DNA of 64,000 nt from Impatiens glandulifera. Its lineage: Eukaryota; Streptophyta; Magnoliopsida; Ericales; Balsaminaceae. Within the stretch, counting starts at the first letter, position 1. Each line of letters starts with the position of its first letter. Of the stretch, positions 46,049-59,049 are shown one piece after another. A program made the translations under genes and the position numbers. Below the pieces are notes generated by a model. The model was given only the letters and a program-made list of their open reading frames with translations, made no database searches and was not told the origin of the DNA. The stretch is from positions 8,295,505 through 8,359,504 of the forward strand of contig NC_061862.1 in assembly GCF_907164915.1 (NCBI RefSeq), given 5' to 3'.

Positions 46049-49000
46049 AGGTGTGTTTGATGAGGGGGAATTGGAATTGGCATTGGAATTCTAATTCCAA
46101 TTCCATGAGAATTAGTATTGAATTACAATTCAATTCCTATGTTTGAAAAAATGATAGAATTGTAATTCAATTCCAAATCCTATGTTTGGGAAAATGATAG
46201 AATTGTAATTCAATTATAATTCCAATTTTTGTAAAAAAAAATATCGGTTCAAAATGTTAACTTTTAAAATATGTTTTCACGTTTTGGCACGTTTAATACG
46301 TTTTTGACATTTTTTCATATTTTCACACGTTTTCACGTTTTTCACGTTTTAACACGTTTTAACACGTTTTTCACACGTTTTTCACGTTTTCACGTTTTTT
46401 AAACGTTTTTCACATTTTTCACATGTTTTTCACGTTTTCACGTTTTTCACACATTTTAACACGTTTTAACATGTTTTTTACACGTTTTCACGTTTTTTAC
46501 ACGTTTTAACACGTTTTCACGTTTTTCACACATTTTAACACGTTTTCACGTTTTTCACAGATCCTTCACGTTTTTCACACGTTTTCACACGTTTTTCACG
46601 TTTTCACGTTTTTCACACGTTTTAACACGTTTTACATGTTTTTCACGTTTTTCACGTTTTCACACGTTTTAACACTTTTTAACATGTTTTTCACGTTTAC
46701 AAACGTTTTCACGTTTTTTACACGTTTTTCACACGTTTTAACAAGTTTTTCACGTTTTTCACACATCTTTCATGTTTTTTTACACGTTTTCACACGTTTT
46801 TCACGTTTATCACACGTTTTTCACGTTTTCACACGTTTTTTCACACGTTTTCACATTTTTGGCACCTTTAACATGTTTTTGACATTTTTAATATGTTTAA
46901 CATGTTTTTCACACGTTTTGATAGGTTTAAAACGTGTTAAACTTATCAAAAACGTAAAAACGTGTTAAACGTATCAAAAATGTGTTAAATATGTCAAATA
47001 AGTGAAAAACTTATTAAACGTACCAAAACGTGAAAAACGTGTTAAACGTGTTAAAACATGTTAAACGTGTTAAATGTGTTAAAAATGTGTCAAACGTGTC
47101 AAAAACATAAAAAAAACATGTGAAACGTGTCAACAACGTGTTAAAAACATGAAAACGTGTCAAAAACGTGTTAAACGTTCCAAACATGTGAAAAGCTTGT
47201 TAAACATGCCAAAACATGAAAAACGTGTTAAACGTGTCAAAAATGTGGTAAACGTGTCAAAAACGTAAAAAAAAGTGTTAAATGTGTTAAAAACGTGAAA
47301 ACATGTTAAACGTGTCAAAAACGTAAAAAAATGTGTTAAATGTGTCAAAAACATGAAAACGTGTTAAACGTGTTAAAAACGTGTTAAATATGTGAAAAAC
47401 TTGTTAAACGTGTCAAAAATGTGGTAAACGTGTCAAAAACGTAAAAAAATGTGTTAAATGTGTCAAAAATGTGAAAACGTGTTAAACGTGTCAACGTGTT
47501 AAATATGTGAAAAACTTGTTAAACGTGCTAAAACGTGTCAAAAATGTGGTAAACATGTCAAAAACGTAAAAAAAACGTGTTAAATGTGTCAAAAACGTGA
47601 AAACGCGTTAAACATGTCAAAAACGTAAAAAAACGTGTTAAATGTGTCAAAAACGTGAAAACGTGTTAAATGCGTCAAAAACGTGTTAAATATGTGAAAA
47701 ACTTGTTAAACGTGCCAAAACGTGCAAAATGTGCCAAAATATAAAAAACGTGTTAAACGTGTCAAAAACGTGTTAAACGTGTTAAAAACGTGAAAATCAT
47801 GTTAAACGTGACAAAAAAATGTTAAACGTGTCAAAGACTTGAAAAATGTGTTAAATGTGTCAAAAATGTGTTAAACATGTCATGGACGTGAAAAACGTGT
47901 TAATTGTGTCAAAAACGTGTTAAACGTGTTAAAAACGTGTTAAACGTGACAAAAACGTGTTAAACGTGACAAAAACGTGTTAAACGTGCCAAAAACGTGT
48001 TAAACGTGTTAAAAACGTGAAAATAATGTTAAACGTGTCAAAAACGTGCCAAAAACGTGTTAAACGTGCCAAAATATGAAAATATGTTAAACGTGTAAAA
48101 AACGTGTTAAAACGTGTTTAATGTGTGAAAAACGTGTGTTAGGATCTAGGTCGTGGCTGGAGGACCGGGGTTGGACCGGTTAGCGCGTCTCACTCAAAGG
48201 TGGTGATTAATCCGATTAGAGATTAACACCGGGATTTCAATACTACACAAACTGTCACAAACCCTTGAACTAGGTTCAAGCGCGGAAGTGGTTTGTTTCA
48301 GGTTGAAGCAGCACACATACAAGATAGGCAGAACCGTATTTGGGCGGGATAGGTTTGGAGATTGTTGGGTCGTTTTGTAATTCAGTAATTCGGTTTAGGT
48401 AATGTAGAGTCGGTCAAGGCGGTTAGTGCAGATCGGTAATAAAGTAAAATAAGCAGAAAGCAAGTAACAAAACAGATTTTATGGATGTTCGGAGATAAAG
48501 CTCCTACGTTACCCCTCCTCTCGAAACCGCGAGAAGGATATTCACTAAGGAATACAAACACAATCCGATCGAGACTTATTTCATGCTCGATAATACCCGT
48601 ACAATTTTAACCGAAATTGTAAATACACACTTCAACTTAACACTCAAGCTTTCTAGAGATAGAACACAATCTTATCACTTGTAAATTAATTGTCCACTAT
48701 GTCCCACATTTACTCCTCTTCAGCTCCTCCTTTTATAGATGAAATTTGCCAACGGTCATATTTAATTTCCTTGAATTTGATTGGTTGAGCAGAGGTTCAG
48801 TGATTCAGACCTGGCGGTCTAGTCTTCCAGTGTGTAGGTCAAACCGGCTAGGTTTGTCTTTTACTCAATGTGGTAACTGTCGGTTAGACAGTTGTCTGTA
48901 CTTGGAAGATTGTCTTTCTGATTTATCCTGAAGTGGAAAGATTTGTAGGACGGTTTTCTGCAGCCTGCAGACTTTCTCAGACTTGTATGAATATGGCAAT

Positions 49001-49741
49001 GTTTAGTCTGTTCCTTTGGTATCATTCTCAACAGATACCCGAAGTATATTTTTTACTGGTCGGTTATGTGTGTTAACCGAATGACTTCCGGTTATTCCTT
49101 GGCTTCTAAATGACCGACTGTCTAGTGTTTCCGTCCTTCCGGTTTGACCGATCTTGCCTTTCTTGTTCGGTCATTTGGTATCATTCTCAACAGATACCCG
49201 AAGTATATTTTTTGTTGGTCGGTTATGTGTGTTAACTGAATGACTTCCGGTTATTCCTTGGCTTCTAAATGACCGACTGTCTAGTGTTTCCGTCCTTCCG
49301 GTTTGACCGATCTTGCCTTTCTTGTTCGGTCAGGTTTTTGGTCGAATTGATAACTTGACCGGTTGAGTTTCTTAACCGGTTGAGTTACTTGGCTTATTGA
49401 GTTGCTTGACCGGTTTCGTTTCTTAACCGGTTTCTTAATTTGACCGGTTCGGTCCTTTGCCTGTTCCTGCACAAGAGTCTTGTCTTTGTTAAGTTTTATT
49501 TAACCGATCTAATTTTATCTAACAACGTGTTAAACATGTCAAAAACATGAAAAACGTGTTAATTTGGAATTACAATTCCGACCTAAAAAGATAGGAATTG
49601 AGAACTATCCAATTACACTATATTGAATTCCATTGAAATTCTAATTCCAATTCCAATTCTTAATATTAAAGTGTCTAACAAACATAAGAATTGGAATTGG
49701 ACCATCCAATTCCAATTCCAGGGTTATCAAACACACCCTTA
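46046..49741. mobile_element. PIF/Harbinger-type TIR element filled with inverted ACGTTTT arrays
   Basis: TTA (46046-46048 and 49739-49741) flanks ends AGGTGTGTTTGAT and ATCAAACACACCC, the TIR and 3-bp duplication style of PIF/Harbinger and Tourist elements. Subterminal AATTGGAATT blocks form longer imperfect inverted repeats. The core 46.26-46.92 kb is CACGTTTT(T)-type repeats, and 46.92-48.13 kb holds the same repeat reversed (AAAACGTG), so the interior is a foldback. No transposase is present. A solo LTR is inserted at 48137. Reading frames in the array are artefacts of the repeat. Confidence 0.65.
48137..49524 (+). mobile_element. Solo LTR, 1.39 kb
   Basis: TGTTAGGATCTAGG to ATCTAACA, flanked by the 5-bp duplication ACGTG (48132-48136 and 49525-49529). 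There is no internal region or primer site. It belongs to the family seen inverted at 29293-29975. A 159-bp segment is tandemly duplicated (about 49022-49180 and 49181-49335). Confidence 0.8.
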
Positions 49742-49910
49742 AGGGATTTGTGATTTTATTATGTATTTATATAGTGACAAAATTCAATATAGGTAAAAAA
49801 ACTCTCAACTATTCTAAAAAAAGTATTTCAAGTAATTTTAATACAAAATATGTCATAAACTATATAACTATGGTTATAACTTCTATTAACAAACAATACA
49901 ATTAGTTAAG

Positions 49911-50512
49911 GGTGAGAAAAATTATCGATATTAAAGGTATATCGAAAATATCGTACCACAATATATCGAAAATATCGATTTTTAAGGTATACCGAAAAAA
50001 AAGTAAAGTATGATATTGATACCGAAATTATTGATAAGGTAAAGGTATGAGATTTTTAAATTTTTGGTATATCGAAATATACCGAAATATTATTTATAAG
50101 TTAAAATATATAATATATATATAATATTTATAAGGAAATAATTAAATATATTTGATATTAATTTAATTATAGAAATATAATTTTTGAATAATATCAAAAT
50201 ATAATTATACTAAAATATTATTCAATATATGCAATCTCTACGGCCTTACCGATGAGATTGATTTTTTTTTTTAAGTTAATATATTTTTTAGGTATCAAAG
50301 GTATAATACCAATACCGTACCGAAATTAAGGTATACCGAAATCAAGGTAAGGTAAATGTATGAATTTTTTGTATACCGAAAATAAGGTATATCAAAATCA
50401 AGGTATACCGAATTCAAGGTAAGATAAATGTATGCATTTTTTGCATATCGAAATTTTCGGTAAGGTATAAGGTATGAATAAAATATTAAGGTATACCGTA
50501 CCTACCTACCCC
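49911..50512. mobile_element. ATACCG-rich MITE, copy 2
   Basis: About 600 bp, GGTGAGAAAAATTATCGATA to TACCTACCCC, made mostly of GGTATATCGAAA and AATTAAGGTATACCG words. It is flanked by a 14-bp direct repeat TACAATTAGTTAAG (49897-49910 and 50513-50526). Related to 52297-52931 and 45281-45460. No coding capacity. Confidence 0.7.
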
Positions 50513-51631
50513 TACAATTAGTTAAGTCAAGTTAACTAACATTAAATAATCTAGGTACCTTAGACACATGTTTAGGGACATATCGGGCATGTCCCTTGGA
50601 TCTAGGCTAGAGTTGGGGTAAAGATTGAATGTTTAGACTTTAATTTTAAAAAATGTAGTGTAATTTTTCATGTTTTGAAAAATTCAACGGTTTCGGAGTA
50701 AAGACCGTCATTTTGGACGGACGCGTAACTGCGTAAGCCATAATGTTGATTCATTTTCCCACACATAACCAAACACCGATCCCAATTATTTCTCACGGAA
50801 CAAACTAGACGGTGACTCTTTTGATTTAATACATTTTAGGAATAAATTCGGACACATGAAGATAACCATTTTAGTTTCTTATCACACTCGAGATTTGAGA
50901 GAAAAGTATGGCATGGGGCTAAAATGTGTAACGAGTTGATTTCTAGAGATGTAACACTTTTTAACGCGTTCAAGTTGATCTCGTCCTAAACATTCACATA
51001 GTCTTGTAACATTTTGTTCCTAATCATTCGTCTATGTATAGTTATGGTGTGGAAAAACGAAATAGGTTAAAGAAAATTACATGTCATGGAGAATATAAAA
51101 TGCAAGGTAAAAAAATAAAATAAAATGTTAGTTTTTATATAAACCATTTCTTTGGAGACATTTATTCTTTTATTCATAATTTTATGAAACTCATGATTTC
51201 ATAATTATTTTTATGGTTTTATGTTTTTTTAGAATTTTAGAATTTTTATAATATTTAATTTTTTAGAGAATTAAAATAAATAAAAAGCTAAAATGTCAAA
51301 TAAGACAAAAATATGTACATCAACTGAGGCCTTAATGGCTTCAGCCGGATTCAATTAGGAGGACCAGTCGTAACCGAGCTAAGCACAAAGTGATTGTTGG
51401 TCGTAAGTAGACAAGTGAGAGATCGCGTGTGCATAGAGGACCGGTTGCGAACATTGTTCGCGTGACTGGGGCTTTCAGATATGTGGCTAAGAATCTCGGT
51501 TGCGGTCCTCGGTCAGACTCTCAGTCGTAGAGTTGGAATCCTCTACTGTCGACTTTCGGTTGCGACCTTGGCTAATCGGTTGTGAATCTCAACTGGGCCC
51601 TTGGTCGGATACTGAAGAACTCGGTTACTAG
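50513..51631 (+). repeat. TAT/Ogre-like LTR end, primer site and leader
   Basis: The TCTCACGGAACAAACTAGAC stretch before GGTGACTC (50811-50818) resembles the LTR end and tRNA-Arg-type primer site of TAT/Ogre elements. The following sequence is a leader with repeats around TCGGTTGCGGTCC. No protein domain is visible. Confidence 0.4.
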
Positions 51632-52498
51632 CAATGGCGGAGCTACGTTGAGGGGTGCGTTGGGCTGTAGCCCAATCTAAATCTTTTAAAATCTTTTATA
51701 TATATATTTAACATACACCGCCTTGTCCAATTGGCTTTTCAGCTTAATGTTATATATGATTTGGTTCAGTATTTAAATAAATAAATTGATATATTATTTA
51801 TTCTTTTAAAATGATTTATATGCATTAATATTTTATAATCCTAATTTTGAGTGTTTATTTATTTACCACAATTTTGTATTTTTATTCTTATTTATATTTT
51901 TTGTTTACTTTTTATCTACATTCACACAAAAATTAGGCTGAAATTCATTAATTAGACTTGTATATTTTTTATTTATTTATTTATATATTTAGTTTTCAAT
52001 TTTGTATTTTTATTCTTATTTATACTTTTTGTTTACTTTTTATTTACATTCACACAAAAATTAGTCTGAAATTCATTAATTAGACTTGTATATTTTATTT
52101 ATTTATTTATATATTTAGTTTTTTATTATTTAAAACTTAATTAATTTAACTTCTCATTTTGTTTTAATATATATATTTTTTTAAATAGAGTATTTTTATA
52201 TTTTATTAGGTTTCGTATATTTATTTTATTTTAGTAAAGATATTTTTGGAACTGTTTAATTAATATGTTTACTTATTACTCATATTAGTGTAATACATAG
52301 GGGAGGAAAAAATTATCAATATTAAAGGTATATCGAAAATACCGTACCGCAATATATCGAAAATATCAATTTTTAAGGTATACCGAAAAAAAGGTAAGGT
52401 ATGATACCATGTCGAATTTATTAGTACGATAAAAGTATGAGATTTTTAAGATTTTGTTATATCGAGATATACCGAAATACCGAAATATTATTTATAAG

Positions 52499-52549
<51 letters not shown>

Positions 52550-52986
52550 CTTATAAGGAAATAATTAAATATATTTCATATTAATTTAATTATAGAAATA
52601 TAATTTTTGAATAATATCAAAATATAATTATACTGTAATATTATTCAATATATGCAATCTCTACCTTATGCATGAGATTGATTTTTTTAAAGTTAATATG
52701 TTTTTTAGGTATCAAAGGTATAATATCGATACCGTACAAAAATTAAGGTATACCGAAATTAAGGTAAGATAAATGTATGAATTTTTTTTATACCGAAATT
52801 AAGGTATATCAAAATCAAAGTATACCGAAATCAAGGTAAGGTAAATGTATGCATTTTTTGCATACCAAAATTTTAAGTAAGATATAAAGTATAGATAAAA
52901 CACTAAAGTATACCGTACCGACCCACCCCTAGTAATACTTTTAAAATTTTCAGCCCAGTGAAAAAATAATCCTGGATTCGCCCTTG
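51632..52986. mobile_element. hAT-like non-autonomous element
   Basis: Ends CAATGGCGGAGCTA and TGGATTCGCCCTTG form an imperfect TIR of about 14 bp, and an exact 8-bp duplication GTTACTAG flanks it (51624-51631, 52987-52994). It contains two near copies of a TTCACACAAAAATTAG block (about 51900-52100) and, nested, the MITE at 52297-52931. No transposase. Confidence 0.7.
52297..52931. mobile_element. ATACCG-rich MITE, copy 3
   Basis: Same family as 49911-50512. Ends ATAGGGGAGG and CCCACCCCTA, flanked by GTAATAC (52290-52296 and 52932-52938). A (TA)n run of about 45 bp lies at 52503-52547. Confidence 0.75.
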
Positions 52987-55130
52987 GTTACTAGCCTTCG
53001 GTCGCGATCTTAAATTATCGGTTGCGTCCTTTAGTCAGATGACTGAAGTTCTCGGTCGTTGGCTTTTGGTCAAGAATCAAAATAGGGCTTGGTTTTCTAG
53101 GTCGAAAACATGTCAAAAACCATGTCGTGAAGTGAATAAGACTTGGGCTTCCATAGTTAGAAGTTAAGCCAACATTAGAGAAGCCACTCTCGATTCAAAA
53201 TCAAGTAGTGTATGAATTTCTCAAACGAAATTCAGGACATAAACCTTAGTTGTGAAGGGGTAAGGCTTGGGATTCCATGGTCAGAAATTAGACCATCAAT
53301 GGGGGAGCCACTCATGGACAAAATACATGTTGGTGTTATGTTCTTCCTTTAGAAACTAGAATTTGCTAAGTTCCCCAGTAAAAAACCAAGCTAGGAGCTT
53401 CTTGGAGGTTTCTAGGTTAGCATGCATCAGTTCACCATCAAAACCCGAAACCGAATGTTTATTTGTTTTCTTAACCTTAAAATTTACACAACTAACTAAC
53501 AAACAACTAAAGTAGCAAATAAACCTAACGAAAGTGATATAGCAACCATATACGTTACAAGAAAAAAATGGATGGATGTTAAAGATGAAGTGTAGGTTTC
53601 TAAGACCAAATTGGATCGTAGGTTAGCCGCGCCTTAGGAGCTCAATGGTATTCAAAAATGATAACCCATACAAGTTTTTTTTTCTTTGTTGAAATGGAGG
53701 TATAAAACATATGTGCAACCAAAAATTTAACACTACAACTAATAATCACAACATTACAATTTAAAGTCACTAAGGATAGTCATGAACGATTAAGAACATA
53801 ACTAAAAATATATGAAAACTCAAAACTTTTCAAAAGTTTGGTTTGAGCTTAAATCGGTCCTCGTTTCATGTTATCATCCTCTTAGAGACGTTTAGAACAT
53901 GTTAAGACAGGTTGTGATAAACTCTAAAACTTGTTTGAATTCTAAATCATAAACTCTAAATCACAACGGTCGACACACAACACAATCGACACGGTCGACA
54001 TGTTAGTCGCGTGAAAATCGATTGGTTGATTTGGTAGTGAGTTATGGGAAACGTGGTGGGAGTCACGATTGTCAGCTCATCTGACACATTCGACACATCG
54101 GGGAAAATCGTTTAGTTGTGAAATTAAAAAACATCAGCTAAGGTTTGAACAAGGACGGGAAAAGGGTCGCGAATTCTGGTCACAATGTCTTTATCTGCGA
54201 TCGATTGAGGTTGATCACTATTCGGTTCTTGGTCTGCTGCACAGGGTATTCATGTATTATGTATTACTCTATTCTGTATCTACTCTATTTACTGCATAAT
54301 TCTGTTATTATACAATCATGGGAAGAAAGAAAAACAATAAGACAAAGGAAATTCAAAATTTTGATATAGAAGGTACAAATGATGCTGATGAAAATGAAAT
54401 CAACAAGATAGCCAAAGAAATTGTACAGGAAAAAGTACAGAAAAACAACAAAGGTAAAGAACCAGTTGCTTTTCAAAATATTGTTGAAACTCAAACAGAA
54501 AAATAGGGGAAAAAGAAGGAATATGGAAGGTTGTGTATAATGAAAGAACAAATCTCTTTGGGTTTAAAAATCAAATCACAAAACTACTAATGCATGCAAA
54601 TAAATGAAAGATTGTGCTAAAAAAATAAAAAAATACAACAAACAATCGTCTAATTGAATATACATTATCTTTATGATTGGAACCTACTGAAGAAGGAAAA
54701 ATATGAAAAGATGGTAAACTGGTTAGGAAAACTATGAGAGAGTTTATGAAGTCCTCAAAATCAAAGACATATACTATTAGAAGCAATTCCAACTATAAGG
54801 TAAATGAATTCTGGAAAAATATAATGCAGTAAAGAAAGTCAAGATTCTCAACTCTCTTTTTTTAATTTAAATTGCCCACTGAAAGAGAAAAAATGCGTCA
54901 AAGAATGAAAAAATGTAGTTGTTGGAAAATTCATAAGAAAGAACTGTGTATCTTTCCTAGTCACCAAGGAAGAACTAATGAAACAATGGAATCAAAATGG
55001 ACTAAATAAAGTTTCTGCAAACATCCATGATCTCTATTTTCTATAATCCGTGTATCTGGCAATTGCTCGACGCTGAAGATTTTCTGGCTAACTCCTAAAA
55101 AAAATTTTATCAACCAATAAATTTTTACTA
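52987..55130. other. Retroelement leader remnant and unassigned sequence
   Basis: 52995-53400 continues the leader with TCGGTTGCG words. 53830-53930 is related to 42990-43090. A small Lys/Glu-rich frame at 54318-54506 (MGRKKNNKTKEIQNF start) is followed out of frame by more coding-like sequence to about 54800. It may be a decayed retroelement ORF, but I recognise no domain. Nothing else is visible. Confidence 0.35.
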
Positions 55131-55655
55131 AATACCTAAAAAAAACAAATAAATTAACTTTAATAATAGATAAATTCATCATATTTATCAACTTATTTTT
55201 TTTATACTTTGAGTTTTATTTAAAATATAGTCCAAAATTAATTATTTTTGTAATTCGATTGATACGAAATTGTTTCTAAAATAATTATTTGCAATGAATT
55301 ATTATATGAATTTTAACAAAATTATTTATTAACTTTAATAATTTTAAATAAATTAGGAAGTAAAATTTGTGTGTTTACAATTATTATATATTTTTATTTA
55401 AATAATATAAATTAATTCACATTTTAATAATTTATAGAGTTTGTTTGATATTGAATTTTTTTTTTATTTTTGCTTAGAAAAGCTTTAGTCTATAAAAATT
55501 TGGGGTTTTAATTAGTTTATCATTAAAATGATTTTTTACTTAAAATTTAAATTAAATAAAAATAAATATATGTATTTTAATATTTTGATTGATTAATGAG
55601 TGCAATTATGATTAGAAAATAGTGATAGTGAGAATTTATAAAAAAATCTTATAAC

Positions 55656-55691
<36 letters not shown>

Positions 55692-55808
55692 CTAGCTCTA
55701 ATTATTTAAATTAATGGGAAGGCCCAAAACAATATATAAAATAAATAGGCTTTTCATTGGACGTTTTTGTTATTTATAGTACGTGAAGCAATACAATATT
55801 TAGGGTTT
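55131..55808 (+). promoter_or_regulatory. Upstream region and telo-box promoter of unit U5
   Basis: A Site II element GGCCCA at 55722-55727 and a telo box TAGGGTTT at 55801-55808 match unit U4; the second Site II has mutated to TAGGCT. 55131-55700 is AT-rich, related in inverse order to 7650-7880, and has a (TA)n run at 55660-55688. Confidence 0.55.
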
Positions 55809-56003
55809 TTCTTCGCGTATCTTCTCCGTCAGACCGTTGATGTTTAAATTCCGTACAGTAGGATGCCCAACGGCAGGTTTCGATCTCTTCTCTCTTTCTC
55901 TCTGTCTAAGATATCCTCATATTTGCGTTAAATCTCTTCACATACGATAGAAGGATTTCGTTTTTTTGTTAGATTCGTTTCTTCTGCATTTTACAAGTTT
56001 TTC

Positions 56004-56097
56004 AGGCTATGATGTCTAAAGTTATACCATCAAACTATGAAGAAGACTCAATGTTGTTGAGTTCTTTGATTAATTCATAACTAATATCTCTGAGCCT
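56004..56097 (+). ncRNA. C/D-box snoRNA-like RNA (unit U5)
   Basis: AGGC/GCCT terminal stem, C box ATGATGT (56009-56015; last base differs from ATGATGA), D box CTGA (56090-56093). The guide-like stretch before D (CATAACTAATATCT) differs at one base from U4. Confidence 0.55.
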
Positions 56098-56195
56098 TTC
56101 AATTTCGCAACATCTCTTATTTTGGTTTTCTCAATCTGCCTTCTACATCATATTATTGTTTTCAATCCGTTTGACGTCTATTCTTGTAATTGTAA

Positions 56196-56332
56196 GGCAA
56201 CAAATTAGAGTCTCTGAAGCACTAATCTTTCACAGTGTTTACAGCGCTGTACGTTGCCCATAGATCTAGGAACTGAGATTCTGGCTTTCGGCATTCTACC
56301 CTGAGGCCAATGCATTAAGAAGTTCTTATATT
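56196..56332 (+). ncRNA. H/ACA-like RNA A (unit U5)
   Basis: Hairpin 1 is intact (GGCAAC/GTTGCC, CACTA/AGTG). In hairpin 2 the upper stem weakens to GGC/GCC, while the base GGAACT/AGTTCT keeps G-U pairing. Tail CTTATATT. Confidence 0.5.
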
Positions 56333-56411
56333 GATTTTTGTTTTGATAAATTTCTTATATTGTAGTAATCCACATTGATTGATCTAATCTGGTTGATGTG
56401 ATATCTTGAAA

Positions 56412-56560
56412 GGCAATGTAATTAGAGTCACTGAGGCATCTTTTTCGATAGTGTAATCAGTGCTATACGTTGCCGACATTGATTTAGGAATCAAGATTCT
56501 GGCTTTCGGCCTTTTTTTCCTAGCGCCATTGTATTCAGATTTCTGATGTTCCTATATATT
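56412..56560 (+). ncRNA. H/ACA-like RNA B (unit U5)
   Basis: GGCAA/TTGCC base, CACTGAG/ATCAGTG upper stem with one change, pocket TTCTGGCTTTCGGC, base AGGAA/TTCCT, tail TATATATT. The upper stem of hairpin 2 is damaged (CCTTTTTTTCC in place of GTT). Confidence 0.45.
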
Positions 56561-57189
56561 TTTTGGTGTTCCCTCATGGGTATTGCTAGATTTCAGAGAT
56601 TTCCATTGTATTTTTTATTTTTCTAGAACCTTAATGATGATGATGAGTAACAATCCAATAGATGATGCATCAACAAGAGTTATATACGAATTCAATGTTT
56701 AGTCCAATGTGTCTTTCAAATGCCTTCTCAATAGAGTCTATAATTGTGTGATTGTTTATATTCTGATTTCTATTGTGAGCATTGAATTGATGAATACATA
56801 TGAGGACTTGAGAAAATTTTCTGTTTGTTCAGTTTAATCAAACACTATCTAAGCATTAACTAATCTGAATCAAATAAGTATGAATGAAACTCTGAATCAG
56901 TCATTTCGGTTAATACTGTTCAAACTTGAATTACCTTTGGACTCTCAGTTCACATTTGCATATTCAAAATGGGGTTTCAATAACTCTCCAGCAGTAGCAT
57001 ATTTCTTTGATGAATTGTCTTGCATAATTTATTTTCTATAACAAATTGAGGTGTAATGATTTCACTTTTACTGGTTGGTGTCATATTTACCATACAAGGA
57101 TGATGTGCTCTTTATTTAATACTCCATTGCTCATATCTGTCTAACATTTAGAAATTTTTATGGAACACTATTAAGCAGAGTAAGATGCT
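56561..57189 (+). other. Downstream part of unit U5
   Basis: Tail sequence shared with 58270-58920 and 61180-61770, including the TTGGTGTCATATTTACCATAC region. No gene is seen. The copia fragment starts at about 57190. Confidence 0.5.
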
Positions 57190-58130
57190 CTAAAAAAACC
57201 AAACATGGGTATTGATTGAATCACCAAAAGGTAAAAAACTGTTGGATCTAAGTGGGTCTATAAACTGAAGTTAAATGCTGATGGAACAATTAACAATCAT
57301 AAGTTAAAGGTTAGTGACTAAAGTTTTTCTTTTTTTTTTCAAAAAGAGTGTGTTGATTATAATGAAAGTATTTCCCTTTGTTGTTAAATTTGCTGCCAAA
57401 AATATGTATTTGCACCAAGTTGACATTAATAATGTTTTTCTACATGGGTATTTGGAAAAAAGAATTTTATATGGTTCCCATTATAACTGTCTATTTATTA
57501 AGAAAAAAAATTGATTCTTTTATGGTATATTTGATATATGTGGATGATGTATTGATTGCTGGATATTTTTGGGATTAGAAATTACAAAAATAAATAAAAT
57601 AATTTATGCTAGTCAAAGATGTTGGTTTATTGAGAGTTAAGCCTGCTAAAGCACCTATGATTAAAGGTCTTAAACTTTGTACTACTGATGGAGTTGTTCT
57701 TGCCAATCTAGATAAGTACATAAGACTGATTGGGCGATTATTTTATCTTGATTTTATCTGATGGAGTTGTTCCAGATATTATTTATGTTGTTCAAAATCT
57801 TAGTCATTTTGTGCATAATCTTTTGATACCTCATTGGGAAATTGCTCTTAATTTGGTGAAATACATTAAGGGTTTTTGTTTTATGGAATACATAATTCAC
57901 TTAAACGGTAGTGTTACTGTTATGTTGATTGGGCTTCTTGTGTTGATACAAGGAAGTCGTTTATTGAATTTTCTGTTTTTTTAGAAGATTCATTATTCTC
58001 GTGCAAATTAAGAAACAACCTATTTTGTCAAGGTCATCAGCTGAGGCAGAATATCAAAGTATGGATGCTTCAGTTTTTGAATTACAATGGGTAACTTATA
58101 TTATTGCTGATTTATATTTTTACTTGCTTA
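57190..58130 (+). pseudogene. copia RT-RNase H fragment
   Basis: Pieces in order: KWVYKLKLNADGTINNHK (about 57250), MYLHQVDINNVFLHGYLEK (57400-57460, for the DVKTAFLNG motif), IYVDDVLIAG (57535-57562), and RNase H remnants around SSAEAEYQSM (about 58030). Large deletions and stops. It splits the tail of unit U5 from a second tail copy that follows. Confidence 0.75.
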
Positions 58131-59049
58131 GAAACACTTAAAGATTGACAATGGGTGAATTACAGTTTGTGAAACACTTCGAGATTGACTGTCACTTGGT
58201 TAGAAACATATTTATGGACTGTCACTTGGTTAGAAACATATTTATATTTATGGAGGGATTTGTGGTTCCAAAATATGTTCATAAATGGTATTGCTAGATT
58301 TCATAGATTTCTAATGTATTTGTTGTTTTTCATTCTATCTTTTATTTTTCTAGCAACTTAATGGTGATGATCATTAATAATTGAATTGATGACACATCAT
58401 CAGTTAGAATAATTCTCATCAAGAGTTGTATACGAATTCAATGTTTAGTCTAATGTGTCTTTCAAATGGCTTCACAATAGTGTCTATAATTGTGTGATTA
58501 TTATTTATATTAAGATTTCTGTTGTGAGCATTGAATTGATGAATACTTATGAGAATATGAGAAAATTTTTTCTGTTTGTCCTGTTAGATTAAATATAATC
58601 ACTATTTAGGCATTTAACTAATCCGAATCAAATAAGTATGAATGAAACTCTGAATCAGTCATTTCGGTTAATACTAATCAAACTCTAGTTACCTTTGGAA
58701 CAAAGGTATTTTAGTTCACATTTGCATAATCAATATGGGGTTTCAACAACTCTCACTAGTAGCATTATTTCTTTGATGAAGTGCTTTTATAATTTATTTT
58801 CTATAACAAATTGAGGTTGATTTTTCTTTTGCTAGTTGGTGTTAATTTACCATACAAGGATGATGAGCATGCTCTTTATTTAATACTCCATTGCTTATTT
58901 GAGATCATGTCGATTGTAGGGTGAGATCTTGGATTTTTAACTGAATTTTGAAATAAATTTATGAGTCCTTCATCTACACCACATCAGTTAGGTAGCTTTG
59001 GATTGAGTTTTCCATGCGATATGGAATATTTATTTCTCCAAACCCAAAA
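58131..59049 (+). repeat. Second copy of the unit tail
   Basis: 58270-58920 repeats 56580-57130 and 61200-61740. 58911-59000 also matches the last 90 bases of the window (63914-64000). No gene. Confidence 0.55.

Noticed and set aside
46636..47354. Open frames rich in Phe/Thr/Val on both strands
   Set aside because: They are translations of the CACGTTTT array; no start context, no domain, and the composition is explained fully by the repeat.
54069..54960. Possible small gene or viral-like ORF
   Set aside because: The frames are short, shift several times and show no motif I can name. Kept only as unassigned sequence.
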